From positions 1 to 5,909 of the forward strand of contig JAUYDJ010000092.1 in assembly GCA_030690025.1 (NCBI GenBank): a stretch of 5,909 bases of DNA, read 5' to 3'. Source of the stretch: Chloroflexota bacterium (GTDB lineage: Bacteria > Chloroflexota > Dehalococcoidia > Dehalococcoidales > JAUYDJ01). Below, piece after piece: positions 4,732 through 5,909 of the stretch. The position numbers and the translations under genes are program-made. The notes beneath the pieces are model-generated. The model was not told the origin of the DNA, made no database searches, and was given only the letters and a program-made list of their open reading frames with translations. Numbering within the stretch: the stretch's first letter is position 1; each line of letters starts with the position of its first letter.

Positions 4732-5396
4732 ATTGCATCCTCGTTTACAATCAGACCATCCTTAACATAGATGGTTCTCTGGCAGTATCGGGCAATTTTG
4801 GGGTCGTGGGTGACCATGAGCAGGGTAAGGCCGCGCTCCTTATGCAGGCCGCTGAGTATGCCCATTAGTTCCTCGCCGGAATGACTGTCCAGGTTACCGG
4901 TAGGCTCATCGGCCAGAATCAGGGCCGGGTCTTTCGATATTGCACGGGCAATGGCGACCCTTTGTTGCTCGCCTCCGGAGAGCTCAGAGGGGCGGTGATG
5001 AATCCGGTCAGCCAGGCCGACTTTCTCCAGGGCTTCAAAGGCCCGGTGCGAGTTACGTTTATCAGCATACCTCTGACCAAGCTCGACATTGGCCAGTGCC
5101 GACATATAAGACAGGAGATTGAAGGTCTGGAAAATGAAGCCAATCTTCTGGCCTCTAATACCGGCCAGCTCACGGTTACTGAGACGGCTGACCTCTTTGC
5201 CATCCAGGTAGTAAGTGCCGGAAGTCGGCTTGTCCAGGCAGCCGATGATATTGAGCAGGGTGGTCTTGCCCGAGCCGGAGGCGCCCATGATGGCTACCAT
5301 CTCACCCTTCTCGATACTCAGGTTGATGCCGCGCAATACCTCCAACTGCCGCTTGCCCAGGAGGTAGACCTTGACAATATCCTGAAGCTGAATCAA
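4728..5396 (-). CDS. MacB/LolD-type ABC transporter ATPase
   Basis: A 222-residue nucleotide-binding subunit, a usual length for the MacB/LolD/FtsE group. All motifs are intact: Walker A GASGSGKT (38-45), Q-loop Q90 in IFQTFNLL, signature LSGGEQQR (139-146), Walker B LILADE with catalytic E164, D-loop NLD (168-170) and H-loop H197 in MVTHD. The sequence [11 protein letters not shown] and [11 protein letters not shown] are typical of the group that pairs with FtsX-like permeases. It would dimerise under the downstream permease and drive export. The start is TTG (5396-5394), overlapping the stop of the upstream adaptor gene in TTGA, with a G-rich GGGAGGG about 9 bases before it. The stop overlaps the permease ATG, so the three genes appear translationally coupled. 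Confidence 0.95.
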   Translation of the reverse strand: MIQLQDIVKVYLLGKRQLEVLRGINLSIEKGEMVAIMGASGSGKTTLLNIIGCLDKPTSGTYYLDGKEVSRLSNRELAGIRGQKIGFIFQTFNLLSYMSALANVELGQRYADKRNSHRAFEALEKVGLADRIHHRPSELSGGEQQRVAIARAISKDPALILADEPTGNLDSHSGEELMGILSGLHKERGLTLLMVTHDPKIARYCQRTIYVKDGLIVNEDAI

Positions 5397-5909
5397 CGGC
5401 CGAACCCTCCCATTCCCGGTATTATCACCGGCGACCTGTTGGGCGATGTGGTAGTGCCGGTGGTGCTCGCCTGGATAACTACCTTCTCACCTTCGCTCAA
5501 GCCTTCGGTTACCTCGGTGTACTGGTTGTTGCTGATGCCGGTGGTTATGATACGTGACTCGATTACACTATTTTTTATAACCTGGACAGTAATTTGCTGG
5601 CCCTGGCGGATAATGGCGCGGGTGGGCACCAGGACTATATTGCTCTTCTGCACGATGGGGATATTGACCGTTACGGATAAGCCCTCCCTGAGCTGCGGCG
5701 CAGCCGTCTGGACGGATGGCAGCCGCCCCGATGCCGACGGTGACCGCTGGCCGCCGAATTGTCCTGATGTTGACGGTGTCTGACCGCTGCTGGACTGCCG
5801 GGGCGGCAGCGGGGTCGTCGACTGTAGCTCGACCTTAACCTGGTAGTTTACCACGCCTGACGCGATGGTGGCCGTTGGTGAGATACTGGTGACCTTGGCC
5901 GGCAGGATG
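5393..5909 (-). CDS. MacA/HlyD-type periplasmic adaptor, C-terminal part (N-terminus outside window)
   Basis: The frame is open to the right edge of the window, so the gene is partial; an internal GTG near 5854 is not its start. Visible are the C-terminal 171 codons. They begin in the beta-barrel domain (LPAKVTSISPTAT..GVVNYQVKVEL) and pass through a low-complexity insert of about 45 residues rich in Ser, Pro, Gly, Gln and Thr (about 5690-5835). The barrel resumes with LREGLSVTVNIPIVQKSNIV, then the membrane-proximal domain VPTRAIIRQGQQITVQV..., ITTGISNNQYTEVTEGLSEGEKVV. The chain ends in a Gly/Pro-rich tail (IPGMGGFGR). Adaptors of this kind are membrane-anchored, form oligomers and link a MacB permease to the outside or to an outer-membrane channel. 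Position directly upstream of, and overlapping, the ATPase gene supports a MacAB-like operon. Confidence 0.88.
   Translation of the reverse strand, partial: ILPAKVTSISPTATIASGVVNYQVKVELQSTTPLPPRQSSSGQTPSTSGQFGGQRSPSASGRLPSVQTAAPQLREGLSVTVNIPIVQKSNIVLVPTRAIIRQGQQITVQVIKNSVIESRIITTGISNNQYTEVTEGLSEGEKVVIQASTTGTTTSPNRSPVIIPGMGGFGR

Noticed and set aside
4881..5783. Long plus-strand open frame of 300 codons
   Set aside because: It is antisense to the clear ATPase and adaptor genes, shows no domain and is a by-product of their codon usage.
1..5909. CRISPR array, phage genes or integrase
   Set aside because: No regularly spaced repeats and no recombinase or structural phage proteins in any frame.

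Overview
The window looks like chromosomal DNA of an anaerobic Chloroflexota-type bacterium, probably Dehalococcoidia. I infer this from the protein flavour and a transposase style I recognise, not from any search. Two conserved, GC-rich gene blocks flank a less GC-rich accessory stretch (about 1247-3440).

Left block (2-1315, + strand): the last 88 codons of uvrC, with the HhH DNA-binding tail of the nucleotide excision repair nuclease, are followed with no gap by a DRG-like GTPase with a C-terminal TGS domain. The pair ends in a strong intrinsic terminator at 1286-1315.

Accessory stretch: two copies of a 27-bp sequence resembling the 3' end of a tRNA gene (T-loop through CCA) lie 835 bp apart at 1247 and 2082. 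They bracket a stand-alone two-CBS-domain protein, so the segment could be a remnant of a tRNA-targeted insertion. Next, on the - strand, is a complete toxin-antitoxin operon: a ribbon-helix-helix antitoxin followed by an overlapping PemK/MazF-type toxin. It has a consensus sigma-70 promoter (TTGACA, 17 bp, TATAAT) covered by two tandem 11-bp near-palindromic boxes, which suggests autorepression. Beyond it lie a 50-bp inverted-repeat element and the remains of a transposase gene, with a frameshift near its start and a lost 3' half. Its ribosome binding site sits in the arm of a perfect 9-bp hairpin.

Right block (3447-5909, - strand): an efflux operon reading right to left. It encodes a periplasmic-adaptor-type protein (MacA/HlyD family, N-terminus outside the window), a MacB/LolD-type ATPase and a MacB-type permease, each start overlapping the previous stop by 4 nt. 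The operon ends in a strong hairpin terminator at 3447-3478. Together the three products would form a MacAB-like ABC exporter; the substrate cannot be read from sequence.

I found no intact tRNA, rRNA, CRISPR array or integrase. The most notable signals are the tRNA-end repeats, the toxin-antitoxin promoter/operator and the hairpin-sequestered start of the broken transposase.
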